A stretch of 64,000 nucleotides of DNA from Siphonodentalium dalli. Its lineage: Eukaryota > Mollusca > Scaphopoda > Gadilida > Siphonodentaliidae. Within the stretch, counting starts at the first letter, position 1; each line of letters begins with the position of its first letter. The notes beneath the pieces were generated by a model, which was not told the origin of the DNA, made no database searches, and saw only the letters and a list, made by a program, of their open reading frames with translations. Below, piece by piece: positions 21,519-33,260 of this stretch. A program made the translations under genes and the position numbers. The stretch spans positions 232,866,944 to 232,930,943 of the forward strand of contig CP136061.1 in NCBI GenBank assembly GCA_032622095.1, written 5' to 3'.

Positions 21519-22516
21519 CTGCAAATAGTGTGTCTGTCATTTGCAGAATGAGGTTGCCAGAGAATGAATTTAGTGATGCTATCCTTCACCAAATTCACCA
21601 TCTGAGAACCTCATTCTTCTTAGGCCTCAACTGCTATGGGAGAACTAGGATCTGATTGAAGTTCCCCAGTTGAAGTTGGTGTTTAGGGCCCTGCAAATTG
21701 AATTAATTTGATGCGATTCAGAATCTTTCGTCTGATTCGATTTGATTCAAAATCAGCTGTCCTGATTAGAATTGTATCGATTCATTGGCACCAGTTGCAT
21801 TCACATTACTTCAGCGGACAACATTGCTTTTTTGCGAAGATTGATTATGATACCAATGAAGTCCACACATACAAACACTGTTGTAGACTGAGCTATACTA
21901 TATAGACCAACGAAGAAGCATTGCACGACTGATGTAACTGATCTAGCAAAATGTCATATATATGTCGAACTTCAACTGCATGAATGTGATTGCTTACTGA
22001 CTTCATTATTGCTTATGATACTGTTTCATTAATTTATAGCAGAGATGGCCACAAAGAATACGCACTTAATTGGTTAAATGTGAATTTGATCCATTTATGG
22101 ATAATAGTTACATTATATACAGACGATCAATTATCATCGTTATGAAATGAGAAAATTGATACCGATACTGTCACTCAGTCAAGTGATATCTACATATTCG
22201 CTATTGATACGGTTGATGCAATCTTTTGCTGAAGTTGGCTGATACGATTCGAGATTTGATTCAAAATTAAAATGCCCGATTCGCAGGGCATTGATGATGT
22301 TAACCAATTAGTCACCTTGATTATGCATTTTTATTCTTATTGAAAATTAGGGGATATGGAAACTTCCCAGAAGGGAAATATTAACTAAAAAAGGCCTAAG
22401 TAGAATGAGGTCCCCAGTGGGTGAATTTGGTGATGCTAGCCAGCTGTGCGGGATAGCATCACTACATTCACCCTGTTGGGACCTCATTCTGCAAATGACA
22501 GACACACTATTTGCAG
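21519..22516. mobile_element. 1-kb inverted-repeat element, GAATGAGGTC family
   Basis: The ends are inverted repeats beginning CTGCAAATAGTGTGTCTGTC and continuing into ATTTGCAGAATGAGGT. Each end contains a further small palindrome around GTGAATTTAGTGATGCTA. The interior has no ORF of note. Confidence 0.7.
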
Positions 22517-23200
22517 GGTTGCAAATCTCTACGTACCCCACGATGTTGCCGAAAATAATGATTTTGTTCCCACAACAATGGTCATAACATAGCAGTTCAG
22601 CCTCAAGTTTTGTGTGCTATGCCATCTGTACATTAATCCACACAAATCTATGGATCGGATGTCAGGTGACGTCAAACATGGCGTGCTAGATCAAAGTCAC
22701 GATTTGACGTAACTGCCAGTGCAAAGGCCATTATACCAAAGCGCTCCAGTCGTACTTCCTTTCTGACTCTGTCACCAGCTGGGTACCAGTCTGCGATTTT
22801 CTATATTCAGCATGGCTTTTTTCCAGCCAAAATGGCGAAAGCAATCGCCCCAATGTAAAATTTCCAATGTGCTTTGAGAACAATTCCCACAATAAAAACT
22901 TATTGACAGAATGGACAATTAGAGCGCTGGTCTTGTTGATGATTTTCGCACGTTACTCAGCAAAATGGCAGCAAATTAGAACTTGTATGTATGACTTGAC
23001 TGATGTTTGTCATGTGTGTTATCGTCCATGTGTGTTTAGACATTTGTGTTGATAAAATAATCTGAGACCCAAATCACACCATTTCGCGATATAGTTCTTT
23101 GGTACTAGAGGGACTTCAAAAGTTAAGGTATGAAATTACACAAACTTTTTTCGATATTTTGTGTTCTTGGTAAGGGCAACATCTGTTCACTTAGTATATA
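22517..23200. other. No gene recognised
   Basis: Non-coding region downstream (3' side) of the large zinc-finger gene. No clear polyadenylation signal was identified. Confidence 0.45.
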
Positions 23201-23378
23201 CAGTAATGCTCTAAATAATCGACCCCTTAACCACAGCAGAATTATGGGTAACTTTTCAGGATTTAGTCGGAAATATGGCGTGATGCCATTCATCGGAAAG
23301 CCATATTTCCGACTAAATCCTGAAAAGTTACCCATAATTCTGCTGTGGTTAAGGGGTCAATTAATTAGATCATTACTG
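23201..23378. mobile_element. Palindromic pogo/mariner-like MITE, short copy
   Basis: 178 bp, termini CAGTAATG / CATTACTG, TA flanks (23199-23200, 23379-23380). Shorter loop than other copies. Confidence 0.85.
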
Positions 23379-23611
23379 TATATTAATATCATGGAAGTCC
23401 ATCAAATGTGGGTAAAATGTGGCAGCGGTCTTAAGCTTATCAAGTTATTAATGGAGAAAAACCCTGCATGGAGATTGGTAACCAATCTCCTCGATGCTGC
23501 ACATGCACCCCTCGCACACATTCTCTTCAACCCGCTGCCGAGGGTGACAGGGGACATTGCTCATCACAACCAGACGTGGAGACAGGTCTGTTATATAGTG
23601 AAGAAGAACAT

Positions 23612-24664
23612 TCATTCTGGCAGATTTTCATAATTTCGTCTATGAATTGAAGTCTCTAAATGCAATTTGAGCATCTTCTCCTTGAAGTAACCTATATTAC
23701 AGACATCACACTTAAATGGATAATCGCCAGTGTGGTAAATCATATGTTTCTCCAGTTTGGAACGGTGGGTGTATTTCTCCCCACATACTTCGCAAGGGAA
23801 TAACTTCCTCTGTGGTCCATCTCCAAAATGGAGTTTCCTGTGTTCAGTTAGATTACTGTTAAAACGGAAAGCTGAATTACATATGTCACATACAAACGGC
23901 CGCTCATTTGTATGAGATCTCATGTGATTTACGAGGCGACATCTCTGATTAAATCCCATGTGACATTTATCACATTTAAATTCATGTTCAGCCTGAGGCA
24001 AATCCGACTTGAAATGTGTCTTCATATGGTCATTCAGATGCGCTGCCGTGACATAACGTTTATCACACTTATCACAAGCGAATGGTCGGATGCCATTGTG
24101 ATTGTCCGTATGCATCTTCAAGGAATGTTTCCACGAAAAACGGGCATCACATATATCGCATACAAATGGCTTAATGCCTGTATGAAGTCTTTTGTGCTTC
24201 TTTAGTTGACACTTCAGTGCAAATGGTCGTTCACACACATCACACTTGAATGGTTTCTTGCCGGTATGAGCTTGCATATGCACCCTCAGTCGACTGGAAT
24301 CCTTAAATCTCTTTGGACAGGAAGTGCATGGATAAGGACGTTCATCTGAATGTAAACGGATGTGCTTGCTCAGATAACCTTTTTCCTTGAATTGTTTATA
24401 GCATATGACACACTGATATGGCTTGTCGACAGCTGGGATTGTGCTTGTTTTTTCTGATGCTGTCTTAATCTTCGTAAGTGATCCATCTGTGTTCACTCTT
24501 GTTTTTGCACCACCTGAAAGTGAATCATCACCACTCATCTCGCGATGCTCATCTGAATCCTGTGTATCACCAACGGATAACCTACTGTCATTGGCCATCC
24601 CAGTACGAGTTTCATTGTCAGATGCTCCATCAGTGCCCTGTACAGCGGTTCCCTCTGATCCTTC
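23612..24664 (-). CDS. C2H2 zinc-finger gene, exon 5 (last): fingers 15-23
   Basis: Acceptor ATCATTTCAG (AG at 24665-24666) leads into an open exon of 350 codons ending at a TAA at 23612. The first ~80 residues are acidic and Ser/Thr-rich. Nine C2H2 fingers follow, from YQCVICYKQFKEKGYLSKH to FKCDVCNIGYFKEKMLKLH, most with TGEKP-like linkers (THTGKKPF, LHTGIKPF, NHNGIRPF). The exon starts in phase 0 and so continues exon 4. An internal ATG at 24598 in good context could start a shorter 328-residue protein, so a separate or alternative promoter product is possible. The first five fingers closely parallel fingers 1-5 of exon 1. Likely a nuclear sequence-specific DNA-binding protein; the target is unknown. 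Confidence 0.9.
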   Translation of the reverse strand, partial: EGSEGTAVQGTDGASDNETRTGMANDSRLSVGDTQDSDEHREMSGDDSLSGGAKTRVNTDGSLTKIKTASEKTSTIPAVDKPYQCVICYKQFKEKGYLSKHIRLHSDERPYPCTSCPKRFKDSSRLRVHMQAHTGKKPFKCDVCERPFALKCQLKKHKRLHTGIKPFVCDICDARFSWKHSLKMHTDNHNGIRPFACDKCDKRYVTAAHLNDHMKTHFKSDLPQAEHEFKCDKCHMGFNQRCRLVNHMRSHTNERPFVCDICNSAFRFNSNLTEHRKLHFGDGPQRKLFPCEVCGEKYTHRSKLEKHMIYHTGDYPFKCDVCNIGYFKEKMLKLHLETSIHRRNYENLPE

Positions 24665-24727
24665 CTGAAATGATCAAATTGTCCATTCAATAATCATTAG
24701 AGCAACCCTGTTAATTAGCAGAAATTA

Positions 24728-24940
24728 CAGTAATGCCCTAAGTAATCGACTCCTTAACCACAGCAGAATTATGGGTAACTTTTCAGGATTTAGTCGGAAA
24801 TATGGCTTGTTGCCATTCATCGGAAAGCTCTCCCCGAGAGCTTTCCGATGAATGTCAACAAGCCATATTTCCGACTAAATCCTGAAAAGTTACCCATAAT
24901 TCTGCTGTGGTTAAGGAGTCGATTACTTAGGGCATTACTG
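24728..24940. mobile_element. Palindromic pogo/mariner-like MITE in intron 4
   Basis: 213-bp near-perfect hairpin, CAGTAATGCCC / GGGCATTACTG ends, TA on both sides (24726-24727, 24941-24942). This is the best preserved copy and a good consensus reference. Confidence 0.9.
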
Positions 24941-26087
24941 TATGCTGGGCTAACAAATTGACAACGCCAGACATTTTTCCTCGGCTACAAAACCTCAGAT
25001 CCACATAGTTGCATGCTCTACACATATAACTTCAGTTAAAGATTTGAACTTGGTCCATTATCAGTCTATTATGGCCAGAATGGCAGACTTTGGTTGGATC
25101 TGGCTTAAAGTGATGTGAAACACTCTGGTAGGGTGATCAAATAGAAGTAATAATAATATTGCTCAAAGTAGTTGTTTTTACAAATATTAATCCAAATTGG
25201 CAATATATACTGTCATTCTTATATATTAATTAAATGCAATGACTCTCGATGGAAAAATCATTCGCTTTAGATTATCGCTGTTAGTTGCATCCCAAATCGA
25301 GATGTAAATATTTACAATTGAGCGTAGTTCAGACAATGTTTTCCATGGAGTGGTATGGTCGATTTCATTAAGATTTTAGGGGATGTTAGTAGAATGCTAC
25401 ATTCCTCCAGTTGGCATAGTGTCTGAGTACTAACTTAGCAGTTTCACCCACCGGAACAAGTACATAATATGTCTTTAAAATTGCTAATTATGAAGATAGT
25501 CTTTGTTTTCTCACACCGCTACACATTTATGCACAAGCAGTCCGTGTGCAGATAGCTATGTGAGAATCCAGACATGGCTGAACGTGTCATGTCGTCTTCG
25601 CTTAATCACAGCGACGTACATTGTAGTCTATAGCATTCACTATATACAGTAGAGGCTTAATATAAAAATATGCATATAGTTCCACGACTATTTGCACGAA
25701 TCTTCGCATTGTCCCTCTTCTTACTGTTATGCCGGGGTCGTTCTATATATGCCTTGCATATTATCATATTAGTTAGCATTAAGCCTTATGTTACATTGAA
25801 AATAGAATCTCTCAATCACATGCGTTAATGGATACAACGTAACAGATACATCGCAACAATTTGAATGGCTTAGTGTTAGTGTCTGTAATCCAAATTTCAA
25901 TACAACATACTCGTCTAAACACTACTTAATTCTTCGCATTTCAAGTCAATAAATAAGGACAAATTCGTGGATGTAATGAAAATGAAGATATCCCTCCAAC
26001 ACAATCGATCAAACAAAAGGCCGATTACTGTCACATCGTTGGGAGGTATTGTACAAATCAATGCAGCAAGACAAAAACAGCATAGAC
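24941..26087. other. Intronic, nothing recognised
   Basis: Part of intron 4 of the large zinc-finger gene. No exon, RNA gene or repeat structure visible. Confidence 0.45.
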
Positions 26088-26153
26088 TAATTTACAGGCG
26101 TTATTCTAATTCATAGACTAATTTACAGGCGTTATTCTAATTCATAGACCTAA
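26088..26153. repeat. 31-bp tandem duplication
   Basis: Two copies of a 31-bp unit containing CATAGACTAATTTACAGGCG in tandem. Confidence 0.85.
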
Positions 26154-26501
26154 TTTTCTTCAACCTTGTGTTCTTTTTCACCCACAAGAATGCCAAGAAG
26201 GGTGAGTCGACAATATTTGAATCCTATGATCGAATCGATTAAGCATCCAGAAGCTTTGCAGGGTCCTAATCTCAGTAGTCCTTTTGCATTCTACAATGAA
26301 GTTTTGCTGTCTACACACTTCAACATGCGACGTTAAAGCAATATCTGCAGCAATTTGTTGCAATTTTGCAACAAACATTAACAGGGTCTGAAATTGCTAA
26401 AAAAATACCCATCAAAATTTCTTTTTGTCTTGGCATTTGCATCAGTTCAGCCGATAGCCGAAGTTAATTAGTTAATTACCAGGGCTGCTAAAACAATCAT
26501 A

Positions 26502-27035
26502 TTAAAGATGGTCTATCTCTTTGTAAACATGTGTAATATAGTTACCAGGGTATAAAATATTAGATATGAATCGAAGACCTCTGTCCGGAAATACTTCTAT
26601 CGGTTAATATTGATTATATTTCATATATTTTCTGGTCTAAAAACGTGTGGTTGTTTAGCTAACGAACAACCATGGGTTACTGATAACAGAAGGTTTATTG
26701 TGCAATTATGTCACAAAGAAACGTTAATTAGACTCATTATCACTTATAAATATGTAATAAAACAATACAAGAAAATCAATATGCGAAATTTGACATTCGG
26801 AGCATATCTATGGGAAAACCCTAATGATATCTATCTGGTATAGCCTGAATGGTCTGTTCTAAAAATAGAACAATAAAGTGTCCCATTTAATTATCTCATT
26901 TTATCATAAAATATTCAATATAAAATCAATATTAACTGATAGAAGCGTTTCCGGGCATGGTCTTCAATTCATATTTATTATTTTATACCCATGAAACTTT
27001 CCAAATTGTTATATGAAGTGATAATCCATCTTTAA
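26502..27035. mobile_element. Inverted-repeat element, copy 1
   Basis: Long terminal inverted repeats start TTAAAGATGGTCTATCTC and run through GAAGACC-CTGTCCGGAAA and TTAATATTGAT. The internal part carries ACGAACAACCATGGGTTAC. The second copy at 45182-45711 has the interior in the opposite orientation. Non-coding. Confidence 0.7.
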
Positions 27036-27169
27036 ATTGCTGTTAACTTAAGGTTCTGTGTGTAATGTATCATTAAAAGAGGCTGGCAAAACAATTCAGA
27101 ATGGGTGAAATGTCAAATGGCAATCCAACCATGCATGAGATGCAGAGAGATGAACAATACGACAGGAAC

Positions 27170-27570
27170 TTGAGCATCGCTAGAGCATGGCAAAATACGC
27201 CCATGGTAATTTCAACAATGGGCCATAACTCAGTTGAATATTGGCGGGCAGAACCCAAATTCAAACCTGACCTGTATATTCGCCTGCAAACTCACATACC
27301 AAATTTCATTCCATTCAATTCAGACTTACTAAAGTTATTATCCGGAAACGAAAATTAAGTGCAAATTCCAATAAAAAGGGCCATAACTCTGGTGAAAATT
27401 GGCAGGCAGAACCCAAATTCGAACTTGACCTGTATTTTGTGCTAGTAAACACCAATACTAATTTTCAGTCCATTCAGTTCAGACTTACTAAATTTATCAT
27501 CCGGAATGAAAAAAGTGAACGGACAGATGGATGGACCAATAACATAACACGTTGTTTTTTTCTTCAAAAC
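27170..27570. repeat. Tandem-core repeat, family 2, two units
   Basis: Two diverged units (GGGCCATAACTCAGTTGAA, GGCGGGCAGAACCCAAATTC, AAAGTTATTATCCGGAAACG) end in GGACAGATGGATGGACC and a poly-T/A hairpin near 27560. Confidence 0.65.
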
Positions 27571-27582
27571 AGTCATATAGAA

Positions 27583-28045
27583 AAGATACTCACACCCTGC
27601 TGATCCTCCTTACAATCCTTAACCCTTTACCCAACAGAAGGGCCCTGTGCCAATGCATTCTCTTATATATGCGAGTCGACCATAGGTCGCCTCGCATATA
27701 TAAGAGAATGCATTGGCTTAACACATTAAAAATTATAAAATTGTTAAAGAATGTAAGAAAAAATGGTAAAAAGTGTTCAAAAAAGATTTTTTTTAGGCCA
27801 ATGCATTCTCTTATATATGCGAGGCGACCTATGGTCGACTCGCATATATAAGAGAATGCATTGGCACAGGGCATAACTGTTACTATCACAATGTGGTCAA
27901 GGAGCCGGTTCCAATGATATCCATATGTGTATGGTTCTATTGAGACAGACCGAAGATATTTTAGGCTGTTGAAGCTTTTTTTGGCCGGTTTGTTGGGTAA
28001 AGGGTTAAGCCGCTGGGTGGGTAATAAAGACTGACAATGTCATGA
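27583..28045 (-). pseudogene. Partial duplicate of exon 4, split by a MITE
   Basis: About 36 bp at 27583-27618 are identical, except for the last base, to the 3' end and donor of exon 4 (28067-28101; plus-strand ACTCACACCCTGCTGATCC). Weaker similarity continues at 28009-28045 on the other side of the piggyBac-like MITE. A duplicated exon end therefore existed before the MITE inserted at its TTAA. Confidence 0.65.
27619..28008. mobile_element. piggyBac-like double-hairpin MITE, copy 1
   Basis: 390 bp with TTAA at both ends and 14-bp inverted termini CCCTTTACCCAACA / TGTTGGGTAAAGGG. TTAA targets plus CCCTTT ends are characteristic of piggyBac elements. It contains two 68-bp hairpins (GCCAATGCATTC, CTTATATATGCGAG...). 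Confidence 0.85.
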
Positions 28046-28076
28046 TAGGACCTAACAGTTAAAACAAGATACTCAC

Positions 28077-28409
28077 ACCCTGCTGATCCTCCTTACAATC
28101 CTCAAGCCTGCTGGCAGCTGAATTCATGTCACGACAGGCAGGATCTGCAGGATGTACACCGTCTTTGGTCTGTGTATCTGCTTCTCCTGGTTCACATGAG
28201 CTCACAGACATGCTATTTTCTTCCCCATCTCTTGTTGTGTGCTGTGATGTGTTTTTATTGTCTCTGCTTTCCTGATTGCCAGGTTGGCTTTCTGTCCCAA
28301 CTTCAGATTTTCTGATATGGCTGTGCATTTTTTTTATGTGCCATGCGATGTTGGCCTTCATTTTGAAACTAATAGGACATTTTCCACATTTGAATGGGTA
28401 TGCACCTTC
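28077..28409 (-). CDS. C2H2 zinc-finger gene, exon 4: finger 14
   Basis: Acceptor TTTTTTTATAG (AG at 28410-28411), 333 bp, donor GTGTGAGT read as GGT|GTGAGT so that the exon is 111 codons in phase 0. It contains one finger, FKCGKCPISFKMKANIAWH with a distal H at HIKKMH, then a Ser/Glu/Asp-rich linker (NSMSVSSCEPGEADTQTKDG). It resembles exon 3 in both the finger (PFxCGKC) and the linker (SMS-SS---GE-D-Q). The exact donor base is uncertain because a GT lies two bases earlier. Confidence 0.8.
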
Positions 28410-29017
28410 CTATAAAAAAAAAACAGTTTTATAAACAATCAACAATGGATCTTTCCACACATATACATTCACTAACAGTAGTACGAGGAGCTTACACAGT
28501 TGATAGGCGACAAGGCATCTGCAAACTCCAAACACTCCATTGACATACAACATGTATAAGTTAATTATGTAACCTCACACACTAACAAAATAGCTTAATT
28601 ACTGTTATACAGCATATGTCTGCATGCTATAATGTACCTGAGAGCATGCCTTCTTTTCCTCTTTAACTGTGAAAGTTATGAGTGGCACACAAAATAAAAA
28701 ACTGTTATAATCAAGAATGAATTTCCAATACCTTTATATAAAATAAACATGTCAGTAAACCATGATTTGACAACAAAACAGTTGTTTGAATACAGGCAAC
28801 TAGCATCGTGCACTTTGCAAATATATTGATCTTAGACAAAGCCTTTATTGACTTACAATCATTTTGATTGTTTAAAACAATTTGATTTAACAAAAATAAA
28901 TAAATTTTAAGTTTTTTATTATTTTTTTTAGATTGAAATCTTCGCTCAATTGCTCAAGTTATTTTTAAATTAAATAAAAAAGAAATTTTGAAAAACTAAC
29001 ACTGTTATAACACCCGC
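28410..29017. other. Intronic, nothing recognised
   Basis: Start of the 8-kb intron 3. AT-rich, non-coding. Confidence 0.45.
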
Positions 29018-29150
29018 CAGGGTAGTAGGGTACCCTGAGTAACTACACCAAATTTGGTTGACATCGGTCAAGGGGTCTGTTAGAAAATTTGCGAACAGAC
29101 AGACGTACAGATAGACAGACATATCCTACTCTTAAATATATAGATTTAAC
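29018..29150. repeat. Short GACAGACA-type repeat remnant
   Basis: CACCAAATTTGGTTGACATC is followed by ACAGACAGACGTACAGATAG and ATATATAGA. This is the tail type seen in the tandem-core elements. Confidence 0.5.
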
Positions 29151-29819
29151 ACTGAAAGTATGAATGGATTTCAAAATTAGGATGAAAGAGAATTTTCAAT
29201 GTAGCAATTTAAGTGACCAACTCAGTCGTCGATTAGTAGAAAATATCTGCTAATAATTATTTTATTGACAGCTGTGGAAAGGTCCATCGGCTAAATACCA
29301 GGAAACTTACTGGACAAAATCAATCTCACTAAATTGAAGGAGTGAGTATTTCTGAAGATATTATTTAATCTTAGGCCAGACCATACCAATATTATATCCT
29401 GTTACGAACATTGGGCTAAGAAAAAAGACCTTCCCGTTGGTCCAACAAGACAGACCAGGTGATAACAATTATTGCTTGATTATTCCTGTTGGGGCACCAT
29501 GATTAACAAAATGTATAAAGTGAGCTGACTGAATGGATGTCTTTTAAATGTTCATGAAATAACATTATCATACAAAATATGGAAATTTATCAGTATGTTT
29601 AAAAAACTGAGCATCTGAAGAACGCAACCAATGATAATTGAGATACAATAAAAATAGCCAGAAGAAATTTTCGTTAGGGAGGAAGGTGTATGAGAAACAG
29701 AATATTTTTTTGTTTGGCCTAAGTAATAACCTGTGTTTCCTAATATTTATGTTGTGATTCAGCATGATGCCTTCAAACTTTGTCATTACATTAGGAAACT
29801 GAGATTTTTCACAGAGAAG
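29151..29819. other. Intronic, nothing recognised
   Basis: No exon or clear repeat. Confidence 0.4.
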
Positions 29820-30023
29820 AATCGATGGAAAGAGATTTCTGACAATTCCTAATTCATATCACACTATGTTAGCAGACAGAGCCTTCATAGTTCTTGCATC
29901 TACCTCGTGGAATAATCTCCAGGATTATCTCAGATTGACTTATGATCTCTTAGCATTTGGCAAACTATTAAAAACTCATTTATTCAGAATCGCATATCGT
30001 CGGTTGGATTCAAAGAAGTTGTA
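29820..30023 (+). pseudogene. LINE C-terminal remnant (CR1/L2-type tail)
   Basis: Open plus-strand reading gives RFLTIPNSYHTMLADRAF, then STSWNNLQDYLRLT, LLAFGKLLKTHLFRIAYR and a stop. The DRAF...WNxLxxxxR...F-xxLKTHLF pattern is the conserved extreme C-terminus of CR1/L2-like reverse-transcriptase proteins. Nothing upstream survives, as expected for a severely 5'-truncated insertion. Confidence 0.75.
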
Positions 30024-30800
30024 AAACCGATAAAATCTCATTTTGGCGCGAAAACCTTTTATTGCAAATTCGTAATCTACGAGGTCGATTTCACCAGTAA
30101 AATTCTTATCCTTGCTCTAATCCAATGAGAAATGAGCTTTTAGGCCATGTGAAGAAAATTTGTATCGCTGGTTGGACAATATTCTTTGTTCAAAAATGTC
30201 GTATAAAATATACGACGTTTTTGAAGTAAATATATGTGATCTTAGCATTAGTTACGCTATTTTAAAAGGTTGTATAAAACTGCAATTCAGAACACGGAAC
30301 CCAGTGCGGAACCCGGAAATTATTTTTCGAATGCAGTTCCTTATCAACAAATGCTCAAATGATTTGTGACTACTTATTATGAGGTAATCTGATCCAATCA
30401 TTCACTAAAATGGTACATGTACGTATCAAGCTCTATCAGGAACTCAAGTCAGCCTACAAGTGAATCATATTCCATATTCAAAGCTAAATTCTGACCAGAG
30501 GGAGTAACATATCGCCCATGGACATGAAACTGCCCCGAAGAAGTACAATCAAATAGAGTATAACATGGCTAAACTAGTCATGACTATACAATGCTATTGG
30601 GAAATCTGGCAGAACTATATCGCCACACGAACGAATTAAATTCACACGGTGCAGTTATCCTTATGCACAAATCAATTTACAAAAGTTTTGATGGTCAATA
30701 TTGAGAACGATATGCCACCATATTAAAACTTAATCACATATCACATTTTATAAATTATATGCCACAGGATATACCATTTGAAAGAGGAAGCATCAAAACA
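30024..30800. other. Intronic, nothing recognised
   Basis: No exon or clear repeat boundary. Confidence 0.4.
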
Positions 30801-31200
30801 TTAACCCTTTACCCAACAGAAGGGCCCTGTGCCAATGCATTCTCTTATATATGCGAGTCGACCATAGGTCGCCTCGCATATATAAGAGAATGCATTGGCT
30901 TAACACATTAAAAATTATAAAATTGTTAAAGAATGTAAGTAAAAATGGTAAAAAGTGTTAAAAAAAGATTTTTTTTAGGCCAATGCATTCTCTTATATAT
31001 GCGAGGCGACCTATGGTCGACTCGCATATATAAGAGAATGCATTGGCACAGGGTATAACTGTAACTATCACAATGTGGTCAAGGAGCCGGTTCCAATGAT
31101 ATCCATATTTGTATGGTTCTATTGAGACAGACCGAAGATATTTTAGGCTGTTGAAGCTTTATTTGGCCGGTTTTGGCCGGTTTGTTGGGTAAAGGGTTAA
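30801..31200. mobile_element. piggyBac-like double-hairpin MITE, copy 2
   Basis: TTAA at both ends, termini CCCTTTACCCAACA, same orientation as 27619-28008. A 10-bp internal duplication (TTTTGGCCGG) makes it 400 bp. Otherwise almost identical to the other copies, which suggests recent spread. Confidence 0.9.
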
Positions 31201-31872
31201 ACATTGTATTATCAACTTATCCGGTGTAATAACATGTGAACGTGTGTTCTGTGCATATGTTTCATCTGGACGGTACTGTTATTTTCAATGGTAGGGGAAT
31301 AACTATATATTAGATTGAATTATGTTGCATTGTGGGAGCGAAACGGGGACAATATATGTATGAGTTCAGCTATTTCCTATTACTCTATGGGCACCTTCTG
31401 AGACACAGACGTTCCAAATGGTGATGAATTATAGTATTTTAATCATAGTGTATGCCATAGATTGTTATTAAGACCGTATATCAAGGCACTATACAAATAT
31501 ATATAATCAGTGACTGAAAATATTAAATGGGCATTTAATGTTGTACAAGTTTACATACAAATCATGTATTCCCAAATATGTTCATGTTCCAAAAATCATT
31601 TTTATGATGAAGATTACATAGTTTTTATGAGTTTCTATTTGTGTTTATTTTATAAATATATAGACCTAAATAAGATGGTAATGAATGTCCTGTTGGTAAT
31701 TGTAATAGGTATTGTAATAGAGCTGCTGTGAGTGGGAGTTACCACCTTTTATTGAAAAGAAAGAAGCAGACACGGTGTAAAAATATTCAGAATTCCACCG
31801 GATACAGCTGGATATTCGAGAAACCGAAAGTACAAAATCATAATAAACTACAAAATGGACTCGTCTTACAGT
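31201..31872. other. Intronic, nothing recognised
   Basis: Spacer between two MITEs of the same family in opposite orientation. Confidence 0.4.
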
Positions 31873-32262
31873 TTAACCCTTTACCCAACAAACCGGCCAA
31901 ATAAAGCTTCAACAGCCTAAAATATCTTCGGTCTGTCTCAATAGAACCATACAAATATGGATATCATTGGAACCGGCTCCTTGACCACATTGTGATAGTT
32001 ACAGTTATGCCCTGTGCCAATGCATTCTCTTATATATGCGAGTCGACCATAGGTCGCCTCGCATATATAAGAGAATGCATTGGCCTAAAAAAAATCTTTT
32101 TATAACACTTTTTACCATTTTTTCTTACATTCTTTAACAATTTTATAATATTTAATGTGTTAAGCCAATGCATTCTCTTATATATGCGAGGCGACCTATG
32201 GTCGACTCGCATATATAAGAGAATGCATTGGCACAGGGCCCTTCTGTTGGGTAAAGGGTTAA
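31873..32262. mobile_element. piggyBac-like double-hairpin MITE, copy 3 (reversed)
   Basis: 390 bp, TTAA ends (31873-31876, 32259-32262), termini CCCTTTACCCAACA, orientation opposite to the other two copies. Confidence 0.9.
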
Positions 32263-33016
32263 CCCACAAAAAGAAATGCACACATTCCACCATTTATTGA
32301 CAAATTTTAAGAAGCAGAAACTTTGTTTAAAATAAGTAAAAATGAACCCGAGTTACAACCTGACATGTATGCGTGAAACCGAAAATACAAATTGACCCAT
32401 CTTAAAAGTTTTACCTGCAAAAGAAATGGACACATTCCGTTCGCAATGCATACCACTATCAGTGAACTTTAAATCATAAAGAATCCAATACTTAGAAATG
32501 TTCATCAATGGGGCCTTACAATACAGCTGCACACTTGTGGTTATACGTAATGCATACTATAACAACACCCTTTATATGTGTGGCTTCACCAGAGTGTGAA
32601 AATCAATTAATATCAATCACAGTTCACCAATGATCAGAATTCAATCAAAAGTTACCGACGGTAAATTCTGTGAATGTTAATGTGTGGGTATTTACAGTAC
32701 CAGAAATAAGGAATTCCCTGTCATTTGGCGAATCCCCCGCAACAAATTAAAAAAAGATCGTGTTTTTTAATTTGAATGTGGGGTATTTCTGAATCCGGGA
32801 GAAATTGGGGGTTATCCATATTTGCGGAATTGTCGTGGCAATCCGGGAGTCTCACGGACAATCCGTGAAACTTAACAGCTCTGGTGTGAACTGTTAACAT
32901 AACATAACATATAATTCTTGGAAGTAAGTCCCTATGACTTTTGTCCGATAGTACATAATTATACAAAACTTGACATAATTTATGGTATAAAACAATAATG
33001 TTGTTATATAATAAAG
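32263..33016. other. Intronic, nothing recognised
   Basis: No exon or clear repeat. Confidence 0.4.
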
Positions 33017-33260
33017 TTATTCATCATAGATGTATCTAAGATGCCTCATGTTATTATCTAGATTCTGCTTAAATGCGATGATGGTGTCTGATTCCACAAC
33101 GTACTGATGTACTAACCTAACAAAAATATTCATAATGGATAAGTCAATAATAGTATTGCATAAAGGAACAGGTGTGAAGTATCCAATTAAGGTTTTACGA
33201 CCCACACGAGCACGGAATTGGTAGTAAGCATATTGTCCTTATTGTGTCTGTGCCTGCTAT
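33017..33260 (-). pseudogene. LINE C-terminal remnant
   Basis: The minus strand ends FVRLVHQYVVESDTIIAFKQ followed by NLDNNMRHL and a stop. The pattern VVxxxxxxxFKxxLDN is the usual tail of several non-LTR reverse-transcriptase proteins. The upstream part is frameshifted and mostly unrecognisable. Confidence 0.5.

Noticed and set aside
24423-24693. Plus-strand ORFs antisense to exon 5 of the zinc-finger gene
   Set aside because: Complementary shadow of the acidic N-terminal coding region; no splice or start support.
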